In this document: piece after piece, positions 27,478 through 38,485 of the stretch
How positions within the stretch are numbered: position 1 is the stretch's first letter
Layout of the letters: every line of letters starts with the position of its first letter
Source: Clostridiales bacterium
GTDB taxonomy: Bacteria > Bacillota > Clostridia > Oscillospirales > Acutalibacteraceae
DNA length: 64,000 nucleotides
Direction: 5' to 3'
Assembly (NCBI GenBank): GCA_012839185.1
Contig: DUNU01000002.1
Coordinates: forward strand, 186,001 to 250,000
The notes under the pieces: generated by a model
Told to the model about the DNA's origin: nothing
The model's database searches: none
Seen by the model: only the letters and a program-made list of their open reading frames with translations
Position numbers and translations under genes: made by a program

Positions 27478-29808
27478 TCAGCCGTCTTCTACACCGATAT
27501 TGGTACCTGCACCTAAATTAATGACCGTACCGTAGGGAACCTGCGTGCCGGGAACATGGGACTGACTGTCAACAATAAAAGTCGAGTCTCCGGATCCTCG
27601 GATATTAAGTCCGTATGTACTTGCACTTGCTTTTGCCGCACTGATTGATAATCCTGTAAAGTCGGGAACCGTAACCATTTCAGTCTGAGCACCCGAAGTA
27701 TAAAGTGCGATAACACCGTTTTCTTCGATCGCGGTATTTACCGGCGGACACTGGGATATAACAATATCTCCTTCACCGAATACTTCAACATGAATTGAGC
27801 TTTGTAAATTATTTTTTGCTGTCTCTACATAAAGATCAAGCAGGGAAGGAGTACGAATATCATTTTCGTCATAGACGGAAGGAACATTGAGATACGGCAA
27901 AATCTTTTCAAATACTTTGTGAGCCGTTTTTCCCGCAACAACGCCTCCTCCATGATGTCCGTCAGCAGGGGGTTTATAGACGATGATAAGAAGAGCGTAT
28001 TGCGGAGCATCTGCCGGAGCAAAACCTGCAAACGAAGCCCAATATTCATCTTTACCCTCAGTTGCCTTGACAACAAGGTCTTCACTCGTGCCGGTCTTGC
28101 CGGCAATGCGATAACCTTGAACGCCTGCATTTACACCAGAACCATCGGAAACAACACGTTCAAGCATATTTATCATCTTTTTGCTCGTTTCGTTGCTTAT
28201 GACTTGACGCTTAATTTCCGGCTCAACATCGTGAACAACATTTCCGTCATTATCAACTATCTTGTCAACGACATGAGGAACCATCAGATATCCGCCGTTT
28301 GCAACCGTTGCAACCATAGAAACAACCTGAAGAGGCGTAACATAAAAAGTCTGACCGAAAGCATAAGATGCAAGGTTGTATTCACGGAAATTCTCTCTCG
28401 AAACATATACGGGAGTGGACTCACCGGGCAAGTCAATTCCGGTTTTCTCAGTAAATCCGAATGCCTCGAAATAGTCATAATATCTCATCCGACCAAGTCT
28501 TTGTGCTATCTGAACAGCAAAAGGGTTACATGAATTTATAAGCACATCGGCAAGCTCGGCATTGTGATGACTTGTATACCAACAAGTAAGAATGTTCTCA
28601 CCAACTGTGATAGGAATGCAGGGGAAGGCAGTGTTTAAATCAACAACACCTTCTTCAAGTGCTGCCGCAACGGTAAGAATCTTGCTTACCGAACCCGGCT
28701 CATATGCAAAATTTGCGTTGATGGAACGGTTTGCCCAATAGAGCGAAAATACAGACGCTTCAAGATCCTGCTGTGTCATGTCCGCAATCTGATCTTCCGT
28801 GAGATAAAAGTCAATCAGCTTCTCATAAACAACACCATCAATCTCACTTTTTTTCTCGATATCATAAATGGGAACACTTGCCATGCCCAAAACATCGAAA
28901 GTGTTTACGTCCATCACAATTCCGCAAGCACCTTCGGCAGCATATATTTCTACCGCCTCAACAAGTGCATTTTCAAGAACATACTGAACCTCGCTGTCAA
29001 TATTCAAAATGACATTGAGTTGTTTCATATCACTGTATACTTCCGTATCGTAACCGAAAACTTCGTAGTTATATCTGTCGGTAAAGCCAATCGTCCTGCC
29101 GATCTGACCACAGAGATAGGAGTTATAGGACTGCTCAACGCCTCCGTTTTTCCCCTGACCGTCATAATCAAGGAACCCAATTATTGACGGAGCAATCGAA
29201 CCGCTCGGGTAATATCTTATCGGATCCCGGACAAAATTCGTGAAATATCCGCAGTTTACCTTTTCCTGACCTTCGCTCTTTTTATATTCGCCTCTGTCGT
29301 TGATAAAAGCTTTCAGATCCTCCATCTCGTCGGCAGTAACACCACGCTTAAGCACAATGTACTGTGACGCAGTCGGCTCTCCGGTCTTAAGATCTTTATT
29401 CATAAGCTTACTGAAAAGCTCGTCATAAGTCAGATTCAGTTTTGCCGAAAGCAGTCTTGCCGCACGTTCAAATATCTTAATTCTTGTAGCTTCCTCGTAT
29501 GTGAAAATTTCCGTCGTATCGGCATAGAATATCCAGACATTATTGCTCTGAGCCAAAACCTGTCCATCGGCGGAATAAATAGAGCCACGCATCGGTGTTT
29601 CCTTTGAGTCGGTGATGAAAAGATTGTCTGCGCTTGCAGAATGCAAATCATGGTCAAAAATTTGAGCTTTTACAAGAAAAAACGTAAGAACAAATACAGC
29701 GATGCAAAAGACAGCCACAACCATTACTCTTGCGACCGTGTCGGATTTGCTCTCTTTCCACACTCGACGTGTACGTATGGAATTATTGCCGTCCGCTTTG
29801 TTGCTCAT
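27478..29808 (-). CDS. ftsI: Class B penicillin-binding protein with PASTA domain (FtsI/SpoVD type)
   Basis: 776 residues. Short cytoplasmic N-terminus, one membrane anchor (~27-47), a PBP dimerisation domain with the RGSIYSADGQVLAQS segment (~74-88), and the transpeptidase domain with S373 in GSVSK, SCN at 426-428 and KTGTSE at 571-576. The C-terminal ~110 residues include at least one PASTA module (VTVPDFTGLSISAAK). It crosslinks septal peptidoglycan with FtsW. SpoVD of spore formers has the same layout. The dcw position and single copy here make division use likely, but sporulation cannot be excluded. Confidence 0.9.
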   Translation of the reverse strand: MSNKADGNNSIRTRRVWKESKSDTVARVMVVAVFCIAVFVLTFFLVKAQIFDHDLHSASADNLFITDSKETPMRGSIYSADGQVLAQSNNVWIFYADTTEIFTYEEATRIKIFERAARLLSAKLNLTYDELFSKLMNKDLKTGEPTASQYIVLKRGVTADEMEDLKAFINDRGEYKKSEGQEKVNCGYFTNFVRDPIRYYPSGSIAPSIIGFLDYDGQGKNGGVEQSYNSYLCGQIGRTIGFTDRYNYEVFGYDTEVYSDMKQLNVILNIDSEVQYVLENALVEAVEIYAAEGACGIVMDVNTFDVLGMASVPIYDIEKKSEIDGVVYEKLIDFYLTEDQIADMTQQDLEASVFSLYWANRSINANFAYEPGSVSKILTVAAALEEGVVDLNTAFPCIPITVGENILTCWYTSHHNAELADVLINSCNPFAVQIAQRLGRMRYYDYFEAFGFTEKTGIDLPGESTPVYVSRENFREYNLASYAFGQTFYVTPLQVVSMVATVANGGYLMVPHVVDKIVDNDGNVVHDVEPEIKRQVISNETSKKMINMLERVVSDGSGVNAGVQGYRIAGKTGTSEDLVVKATEGKDEYWASFAGFAPADAPQYALLIIVYKPPADGHHGGGVVAGKTAHKVFEKILPYLNVPSVYDENDIRTPSLLDLYVETAKNNLQSSIHVEVFGEGDIVISQCPPVNTAIEENGVIALYTSGAQTEMVTVPDFTGLSISAAKASASTYGLNIRGSGDSTFIVDSQSHVPGTQVPYGTVINLGAGTNIGVEDG

Positions 29809-29849
29809 AAATCATATACCACTTTTTCATAATAAAAGCTTTATATATA

Positions 29850-29875
29850 GAAATAAAAATCAGCTTTACAGCTGA
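29850..29875 (-). terminator. Terminator-like hairpin between ftsL and the PBP gene
   Basis: Minus-strand stem TCAGCT / AGCTGA with a 4-nt GTAA loop, followed by TTTTTATTTC. It is short (6 bp), and since no clear promoter follows before the PBP gene it is more likely a partial attenuator than a full stop. Confidence 0.5.
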
Positions 29876-29898
29876 AAACATATTCAGACGATACCTTG

Positions 29899-30597
29899 CT
29901 AATCGGTATCGCCGAATAATCCTTTGAAAAAAGCCAAGGTTTTGGCGACAAAATCACTTCTCTCGCCATACACCCGTCCTCCCGAAAATGTTATGGTATC
30001 GGTATTTTTCATCATAACCGGTATACAGTTAGTTTCATCATATTTGACCATACCCAAGACATTTTCAGCATAATCTTCAATCTTTTTGGTTGTGGTTATC
30101 GCTGCTAATTTTGATTCTATCGTAAAACTCCGGCTTAGCTCGATGTCATACTGCTCATCAATCCCCCGGGCAGTTATTTGCAATTTAATCAGTTTGCCCT
30201 GCTGGATATTGGCATATATCGGAATAAACGCTATCGCAACCACCAAAGCAATAACAATTGTAACTCTTGTTGCCATAACAAGAACTTCCTGTATCTGAGA
30301 TGCTGTTTTCGGCTGGCGTTTTGCTTTCGCTTGTGCTTTCTTAGCCAGCTTTTCCTCAGCCTTCTTTTTCTCTGCCTGTCTTTGTTGAAGTTTTACGTAG
30401 TCTTCCCGCCTCATAAATCCGGTATCAACAGGTTTTTCAGGAGGTTTGGCTGCGGAATTCTTTTTACCGTTATTTACTTGTTTAAGATAAGGATTTACGA
30501 ACTTTTTCTTTTTTTGCTCCGGCACAGGTGGTTTTATTGCTGCCTGGCCGCTGTCTTCAAATAAACCGAAATTATAACCGTCTTTGTAACCGGACAT
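29899..30597 (-). CDS. ftsL: FtsL-like divisome protein
   Basis: 232 residues from the ATG at 30597, just behind GGAGG; an in-frame GTG at 30618 overlaps the rsmH stop and lacks such a site. A long, basic, Pro/Lys-rich cytoplasmic part (~1-110, with KKKAEEKLAKKAQAKAKRQ) precedes one membrane helix (~116-136, TIVIALVVAIAFIPIYANIQ). A short extracytoplasmic coiled-coil-like region then carries the FtsL-type YAENVLGMVKYD segment. FtsL partners FtsB and FtsQ. The call rests on topology, this last motif and position between rsmH and the PBP gene; the long cytoplasmic tail is more than most FtsL have. Confidence 0.7.
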   Translation of the reverse strand: MSGYKDGYNFGLFEDSGQAAIKPPVPEQKKKKFVNPYLKQVNNGKKNSAAKPPEKPVDTGFMRREDYVKLQQRQAEKKKAEEKLAKKAQAKAKRQPKTASQIQEVLVMATRVTIVIALVVAIAFIPIYANIQQGKLIKLQITARGIDEQYDIELSRSFTIESKLAAITTTKKIEDYAENVLGMVKYDETNCIPVMMKNTDTITFSGGRVYGERSDFVAKTLAFFKGLFGDTD

Positions 30598-30614
30598 AAA
30601 GCCTCCATCCTTTC

Positions 30615-31535
30615 TCACTTAAGTCTTACTATCGAACGAAGTTTCGCACTTCTTGCACGAGGATTTTGTTTAAGCTCCTCTTCACTTGCCGTTATCGGCT
30701 TATGCTTGATTTTTCCCCTCGGTGTTTTGTTGCAGACACAGACGGGAAATTCTTTCGGACAGGTACAACCCGTGCAAAGCTCTCGGAAAATATTCTTAAC
30801 TACCCTATCCTCTAAACTATGAAATGTTATTATTGACAATGTACCGCCGATTTCAAGACCCTCAAACATTGCCTCAACGGAATTTTCAAGTATACGAATT
30901 TCATCGTTTACTTCAATTCTTATCGCCTGAAATGTACGTCTTGCGGGATGACCGTCACGCATCGCCTTTGCAGGCATCGACTTTTTTATTATGTCAACCA
31001 GCTCGAATGTAGTTTCAATCGGTTTTTCTGTTCTTGATTTTACAATATTCTTCGCTATCGACCTTGCAAATTTTTCATCACCGTAGTTAAATATGATTCC
31101 CGACAAATCCGCTTCAGAATAAGCATTCACCACATCTGCCGCAGTCTTGCCCTCTTGCCCCATTCTCATATCAAGCGGTGCGTCATTGTGGAAAGAAAAG
31201 CCTCGCTCGGCAGTATCCAGCTGAACGGATGACACGCCTAAATCAGCCAACACTCCTTTTGCTTTTCGTTCTCCTAATATAGCCCCGATATTATCGTAAG
31301 TATCGTGAAAAATTTCGACCTTTTCGGGAATATATGCAGAAAATTTTTCATTAAGATGAGCTATTGCATAAGGGTCGCTGTCAATGCATATAAGCTTTCC
31401 CGTCGTCAGTTTTTCAAGTATTGCGGCAGAATGTGAGCCTCCGCCTGCGGTACAATCGACATACACACCGTCACATTGAACCGAAAGAGCCTCCATTGCC
31501 TGAGGCAGAAGTACGGGAATGTGATAAAAACCCAT
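30615..31535 (-). CDS. rsmH: 16S rRNA (cytosine1402-N4)-methyltransferase RsmH
   Basis: 306 residues. SAM-dependent enzyme modifying C1402 of 16S rRNA. It starts MGFYHIPVLLPQAMEAL, with the SAM site YVDCTAGGGSHSAAIL (~25-40), GVLADLGVSSVQLD, RGFSFHNDAPLDMRM and the C-terminal ITFHSLEDRVVKN and NPRARSAKLR, all typical. The start codon overlaps the mraZ stop by one base (TGATG), so the two are translationally coupled. Confidence 0.96.
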   Translation of the reverse strand: MGFYHIPVLLPQAMEALSVQCDGVYVDCTAGGGSHSAAILEKLTTGKLICIDSDPYAIAHLNEKFSAYIPEKVEIFHDTYDNIGAILGERKAKGVLADLGVSSVQLDTAERGFSFHNDAPLDMRMGQEGKTAADVVNAYSEADLSGIIFNYGDEKFARSIAKNIVKSRTEKPIETTFELVDIIKKSMPAKAMRDGHPARRTFQAIRIEVNDEIRILENSVEAMFEGLEIGGTLSIITFHSLEDRVVKNIFRELCTGCTCPKEFPVCVCNKTPRGKIKHKPITASEEELKQNPRARSAKLRSIVRLK

Positions 31536-31957
31536 CAGTAATTAATATCTGGAAGTACGGTTTCATCTTCAACGGAAAGATATTCATCATAAACCGTCGG
31601 ATTCCAAATTTCAATTCTCGAACCAACGCCGACTATGGCAACATTATCTGTTAAACCGGCATGAGCAAACAAATTCTGAGGAAGTGTTACTCTGCCTGAC
31701 TTATCCGTCTGAACTTTTGAAGCCATTCCAAAGAGACGGCTTTGCTGACGTCTTCCTTCGGCAGTTGTTCCGCTCTGGACTGCTTCCTCAACTTTTTCAT
31801 ACCATACCTCGGAAGGATATGCATATATACATCCATCGGGTGAAGGTATCATTACAAAATCTTCGCCCAGGTCTTCACGCAAACATGACGGAATTATTAT
31901 TCTCTTCTTCGGATCGATCTTCTGATCATATTGACCGGTGAATGCAAAGAATGACAT
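31535..31957 (-). CDS. mraZ: Transcriptional regulator MraZ
   Basis: 140 residues with two SpoVT/AbrB-like beta repeats: FTGQYDQKIDPKKRIIIPS (~6-24) and FGMASKVQTDKSGRVTLPQ (~76-94). MraZ binds repeats in the promoter of the dcw operon and represses it. The gene is first in the operon, as usual, behind a GGAGGGG ribosome site and a leader of about 265 nt. A typical tandem MraZ box is not obvious, but single AAAGTGG and GGTGGAG elements are present upstream. Confidence 0.94.
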   Translation of the reverse strand: MSFFAFTGQYDQKIDPKKRIIIPSCLREDLGEDFVMIPSPDGCIYAYPSEVWYEKVEEAVQSGTTAEGRRQQSRLFGMASKVQTDKSGRVTLPQNLFAHAGLTDNVAIVGVGSRIEIWNPTVYDEYLSVEDETVLPDINY

Positions 31958-32228
31958 TTTTAACCTTCCCCTCCTTGTTTTTTAATGTAATACTATTGAT
32001 TTAAATTCTAAGTGCAGAATTTTAACAAGATAAATAATGTAAAATTTTTCTACCCGTTCTCAAAAATTCTATTTTTATGCCTATTTTGAGTAGTTTTTGG
32101 TTTTTTGAACGTAGTTTTGAACCACTTTGTGACTTTTCGTGCCTATTCGCTCCACCAATTTTGCGAAAAAGGAAATTTGCCCCGAAAAGCAAATTACAAA
32201 AAACCAATATAGACTGTGATACATTATG
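31958..32228 (-). promoter_or_regulatory. Long 5' leader of the dcw operon with direct repeats
   Basis: The stretch between the promoter (32229-32257) and mraZ holds no convincing gene. It contains an AATAGGCA element twice (complements at 32078-32085 and 32140-32147), two similar AAAACTAC segments with CAAAA flanks between them, and single AAAGTGG (32122-32128) and GGTGGAG (32150-32156) elements. MraZ boxes in other bacteria contain such GTGG cores, so operator function is possible but unproved. The rest is AT-rich without clear structure. Confidence 0.4.
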
Positions 32229-32257
32229 AATATAGCACACTTACAGCCTTTTGTCAA
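32229..32257 (-). promoter_or_regulatory. Sigma-A type promoter of the dcw operon
   Basis: Minus strand TTGACA (32252-32257), 17-bp spacer, TATATT (32229-32234). Confidence 0.8.
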
Positions 32258-32295
32258 TACCTTTTTTCAAAAATTTCCTGAAAAATATGAAAAAA

Positions 32296-33360
32296 TTACA
32301 AAATAATCAGCTCTTTGGGTGATTTTGTAAGGTTTTCATATCCGTTTTCGGTTATCAATGCCATATCTTCGATGCGGACACCAAACTTATCGGGAAGATA
32401 AATTCCGGGTTCAACGGTTACAACATTACCGACTCTCAAGTTATCCGTTCCGCGAGGGGATAAATTCGGAAGCTCGTGAATCTCAACACCGACACCATGA
32501 CCGGTACCGTGACCGAAATACTCACCGTAGCCCGCATTTTCAATAATATCTCTTGCATATTTATCGGCATCTATGCAGGAAATGTCGGGAGCAAGAGACT
32601 CAAGAGCTGTTTTTTGAGCCTCCAAAACGACATTATAAACTTTTTTCATTTCATCTGTCGCAAAGCCGACCGCGACGGTTCTTGTCATATCGCTGTGGTA
32701 GCCCTTATAAACCGCACCGAAATCAAGAGTTACAAAATCTCCGTTCTCGATCCTCTTTTGCGAAGGCACGCCATGGGGAAGGGAGGAATTTTTTCCGCTG
32801 ACACATATCGTATCAAAAGAAACAGCATCCGCCCCGTTTGAAAGCATAAAAAAATCAAGTGAAAGCTGAATTTCTTTTTCCGTCTTGCCCGCCTTAATTT
32901 CTTTGCATATATAATCAAAACCCGCCTCGGCTATTGCCTGAGCCTTCTTAATATTTGAAACTTCGTCGGCAGATTTAACTTTCCGCATTTCATCGATAAT
33001 ATCATTAAGTTCATCGCCGTCACTTAATTTTAGTTCAGGCAGGTGTTTTTGATATATTCTGTAATCCTTTAATGTAATGGTTCCGCTTTCAAGCATAATA
33101 TTTTCAATCCTATGCTCACTGAAAAATTCGGTTATATCCTCAAAAATCTTTCCCTGAAGCTTTACTTTGCAAGGCAATTTTGCCTTTTCTGCCGCCTCGA
33201 AATATCTTGAATCGGTAATAAAAACCGCATCTTCTTTTGTCACCAGAAGATAACCGTCACTTGACTCAAAACAGGTAAAATATAACCGATTTTTCGGGGA
33301 AATTATTATCGCTCCGACATTGTTTTCTATTTTATTTTGTAATATCTCTATTTTATTCAT
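32296..33360 (-). CDS. M24-family Xaa-Pro aminopeptidase
   Basis: 354 residues. The N-terminal creatinase-like domain (~1-125) has the FTCFESSDGYLLVT stretch. The pita-bread catalytic domain has metal ligands in VTLDFGAVYKGYHSDMTRT (two Asp), GHGTGHGVGVEIHE (His), VTVEPGIYLP (Glu) and GVRIEDMAL (Glu), all five sites kept. It removes N-terminal residues before proline in the cytoplasm. It ends about 40 bp from the dcw promoter and is transcribed in the same direction. Confidence 0.9.
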   Translation of the reverse strand: MNKIEILQNKIENNVGAIIISPKNRLYFTCFESSDGYLLVTKEDAVFITDSRYFEAAEKAKLPCKVKLQGKIFEDITEFFSEHRIENIMLESGTITLKDYRIYQKHLPELKLSDGDELNDIIDEMRKVKSADEVSNIKKAQAIAEAGFDYICKEIKAGKTEKEIQLSLDFFMLSNGADAVSFDTICVSGKNSSLPHGVPSQKRIENGDFVTLDFGAVYKGYHSDMTRTVAVGFATDEMKKVYNVVLEAQKTALESLAPDISCIDADKYARDIIENAGYGEYFGHGTGHGVGVEIHELPNLSPRGTDNLRVGNVVTVEPGIYLPDKFGVRIEDMALITENGYENLTKSPKELIIL

Positions 33361-33412
33361 CCTGAATATCCTCTGATTTTCACAAGATTATTTTGTTTGC
33401 TTTTCAATAAAG

Positions 33413-34300
33413 TTAAGCATTTATTTTGTATAACACTTTAACTTTCAGTTCCTTGTCCGCAATCTCTCCGACACCTAAAAACTCGTCATTGGAATAAACC
33501 CTCAGAAGACCATTGTTTTCGGGAATATTTATTATTCTTTCAAGCAAAAGACCGCCACCGTTAATAAATCTCACCATCTGCCTTTGTGTAACTGAAACAG
33601 ACGGATAAATGCTCATCATTTTTTCGACGGGAATAAGCACTTTATCTGTTTTTCCTTGATTTACTAAATTTTCAATTTCCGACAATGTATAAGAATTTTC
33701 AACTGTAAAACCATTCGACTCGGTACGGATCAATCCGGTCATAACCGCACCACTGCCCAATTTCATTCCTACATCATCAATAAGGCTACGAATATAAGTC
33801 CCTGCCGAACTGCGAACTTTTATCTGATATTCGCCGTTATATTCTTCCAAAAATTCTATATTGAAAACCTTGACTTTTCGGCTCTCCCGCTCAAATTCAA
33901 GCCCTTTTCGAGCCAAGTCATAAAGACGAACTCCATCTTTTTTAAGTGCCGAATACATCGGCGGAATCTGACTGATTTCTCCCATAAATTCAGGTAATAT
34001 ATTCATTAAATCATCAGTTGACGGAATATACTTAATTTCTTCGATAATTTTTCCCGTAATGTCCAGCGTATCCGTTCTTTTTCCGAATATAAATTTTGCA
34101 ATATATTCCTTTTCATTTTCGGGCAAAAGATTGATAAATTTTGATGCCCTTCCCAAAGTTACGGGAAGAACACCTTCTGCCATAGGGTCGAGCGTTCCCG
34201 TATGTCCGATTTTTTTCTCGTTGAATATCCGACGTAGCGGGGAAATGGCACCAAAAGAGGATTTTCCGCTTTCTTTATACAGATTTATGAAGCCGTCCAT
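33413..34300 (-). CDS. truB: tRNA pseudouridine-55 synthase TruB
   Basis: 295 residues. It converts U55 in the T-loop of tRNAs. The catalytic Asp is in GHTGTLDPMAEGVLPVTLG (~31-49), preceded by DGFINLYKESGKSS at the N-terminus; FGKRTDTLDITG and SSAGTYIRSLIDDVG match motifs further on. The C-terminal PUA-like region is short. The first 16 bp overlap the end of the OGG-like glycosylase gene upstream, which suggests coupled translation. Confidence 0.94.
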   Translation of the reverse strand: MDGFINLYKESGKSSFGAISPLRRIFNEKKIGHTGTLDPMAEGVLPVTLGRASKFINLLPENEKEYIAKFIFGKRTDTLDITGKIIEEIKYIPSTDDLMNILPEFMGEISQIPPMYSALKKDGVRLYDLARKGLEFERESRKVKVFNIEFLEEYNGEYQIKVRSSAGTYIRSLIDDVGMKLGSGAVMTGLIRTESNGFTVENSYTLSEIENLVNQGKTDKVLIPVEKMMSIYPSVSVTQRQMVRFINGGGLLLERIINIPENNGLLRVYSNDEFLGVGEIADKELKVKVLYKINA

Positions 34301-35067
34301 ACACCCGACTCCTCTACAAATAAATATTGTTGAGCAACTCCGGCATATTCTTCAAAACATTCGGGCAAACCGTTTGGATATAATCTTTCAAATATGCGGT
34401 TTATATGTCTGTCAACCGGTGCAACCTCAAGTCGATGAAAACCATAAAGCAAAGTACAGTCGGCAACTTTTCTCCCGACACCCTTTAATTTCATCAATTC
34501 TTTTCTGACCGTTTCGGTATCACTTTTTTCCAAATATTCCAAATCAATCTCTTTGCTTGCAACCGCTTTTGCAGCATTGATAATATAATCTGCACGAAAT
34601 CCCGCTCGAATAACAGACAAATCCTCAACCGTCAGAGAGGCTAATTTTTCAGGGGAGGGAAAAGCATTATTTTCACCGAAATTTTTGCATAAATTATCAA
34701 TTATTTTCATAATTCTCGGTATGTTATTACAGGCGGAAATGATGAAAGAAATGAGCGTTTCGAACGATTCTTGCCTTAATATAGCCAACTTTCCATTTTT
34801 TTCAACATAGTTTTGAACATTTTCATCATTTGAGAGTGTTTTCAGTATTTTTCCGTAGTCCGTGGAAAAATCAAAATATTCATAAAAAATATTGTTAAAA
34901 ATGACCTCCTCCGAGTTTTCAAAAACCAGATATTTACCCTCTCGATATACAAATTCTTCAAAGCCCCTGACAACACCGTGCCAAGAGCCGTTGATTTTTT
35001 TCCAGCGAAAACACTGTCCGCTGGATAATGTCAAATCTAAGTTGAGATCGGTTTTATAACGATACAT
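34285..35067 (-). CDS. 8-oxoguanine DNA glycosylase (OGG1-like, HhH-GPD)
   Basis: 260 residues from the ATG at 35067. The frame extends to a TTG at 35124 but homology starts near LDLTLSSGQCFRWKK, so the later start is preferred; neither has a strong ribosome site. An N-terminal TBP-like beta domain precedes the helix-hairpin-helix LMKLKGVGRKVADCTLL with the Schiff-base Lys and the catalytic Asp in EVAPVDRHINRIF. It removes oxidised guanine and nicks the strand. The gene lies between gyrB and truB on the same strand. Confidence 0.83.
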   Translation of the reverse strand: MYRYKTDLNLDLTLSSGQCFRWKKINGSWHGVVRGFEEFVYREGKYLVFENSEEVIFNNIFYEYFDFSTDYGKILKTLSNDENVQNYVEKNGKLAILRQESFETLISFIISACNNIPRIMKIIDNLCKNFGENNAFPSPEKLASLTVEDLSVIRAGFRADYIINAAKAVASKEIDLEYLEKSDTETVRKELMKLKGVGRKVADCTLLYGFHRLEVAPVDRHINRIFERLYPNGLPECFEEYAGVAQQYLFVEESGVWTAS

Positions 35068-35137
35068 TTTTATAAAGCTTTGCGAGAGAAGTAAATACAG
35101 AAATATCTGCTTTTTCTCTACCAAATATTTTCTTTAA

Positions 35138-37408
<2,271 letters not shown>

Positions 37409-37412
<4 letters not shown>

Positions 37413-38479
37413 TTTCCCACCAAATCAGTAATAATTCTGACATCCGCATCCGAGAAATTTCTCTTATCGGGAACACAGCAAGTAATAAATACTTGAACAT
37501 CTTTGAGTTTGTCCAAAATAAATCTCTGCCTTCCCTCGTCAAGTTCGCTCATAACATCATCAAGCAATATAACCGGCTTTTCTCCGGATTCATTCTCAAT
37601 AATCTGTGCCTCCGCAAGTTTAAGAGAAAGAGCAACACTTCTTTGCTGACCTTGTGAACCATAAAGCCGTGCATTTTTCCCATCAATAATAATTTCGATA
37701 TCATCCCTGTGAGGACCATATTTTGTCGTACCGCTTTCAATATCTTCACTTCGGCTAATGCAGAATAATTCTTCATAAGTATTCCCCGAAAAACATTTGG
37801 GCATAACACTTACATATCTTAAATTCAATTTCTCCCTGCCTGAAGAAATACCGTCATATACCAAAGCAGCTTTTTGAAAAAGTTCATCAATATATTTATA
37901 TCTTATATCACAGACTTTTCTTGCCGCAATTGCCGCTTTTTTGTCCAGAATATCGAGAGTATCAAGAAAATATGCGGAGTTTCTGTTTTTTAAAAGACAA
38001 TTTCTCTGCACCAATACACGATTATATTCACTCAATATTTTCGTGTATGCAGGATAGACCCTGCAAATAAGAGAATCTAAAAAATCGCGTCTTTCTTTCG
38101 GAGAGCCTTTAACAAAGGACAAATGATTGGGCGTAAATATAACCGCATTGAACTCTCCTATCAGATCAGAAACCGTATCAAGTTTTACACCGTTAAGAAG
38201 AGCCTCTTTGGTCTTTGAAAACAAAATTGCAGCCTTCATTTCTCTTTGATTATTCTCAAAGAGCATTTCATTGCGTGCAAATTCTTCTCCGAATTTTATA
38301 AATGAAACATTGCGTGCCGAACGAAAACTTTTAAGCCCCGTAAACATCCATATACTTTCAAGTAAATTTGTCTTTCCGAGAGCATTTTCACCGTAAATTA
38401 CATTTACATTTTCAGACGGCTCATATATACAAGAATGAATATTCCTGTAATTAAGCAATTCAATTTTTTTTACTTTCAT
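37409..38479 (-). CDS. recF: DNA replication/repair protein RecF
   Basis: 356 residues. SMC-like ATPase that helps load RecA at gaps. Walker A IYGENALGKTNLLESIW (~29-45), signature YGSQGQQRSVALSLKLAE (~272-289) and Walker B KPVILLDDVMSELDEGR (~299-315). It begins 6 bp after dnaN and overlaps yaaA by 4 bp, the standard origin-proximal order. Confidence 0.94.
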
Positions 38480-38485
38480 TAAAAA

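Noticed and set aside
27919..28533. 204-codon plus-strand frame antisense to the PBP gene
   Set aside because: Shadow of the transpeptidase domain, with no features of a real gene.
32022..32240. 72-codon minus-strand frame in the dcw leader
   Set aside because: It would start inside the promoter's -10 region, has no ribosome site and an unnatural composition.
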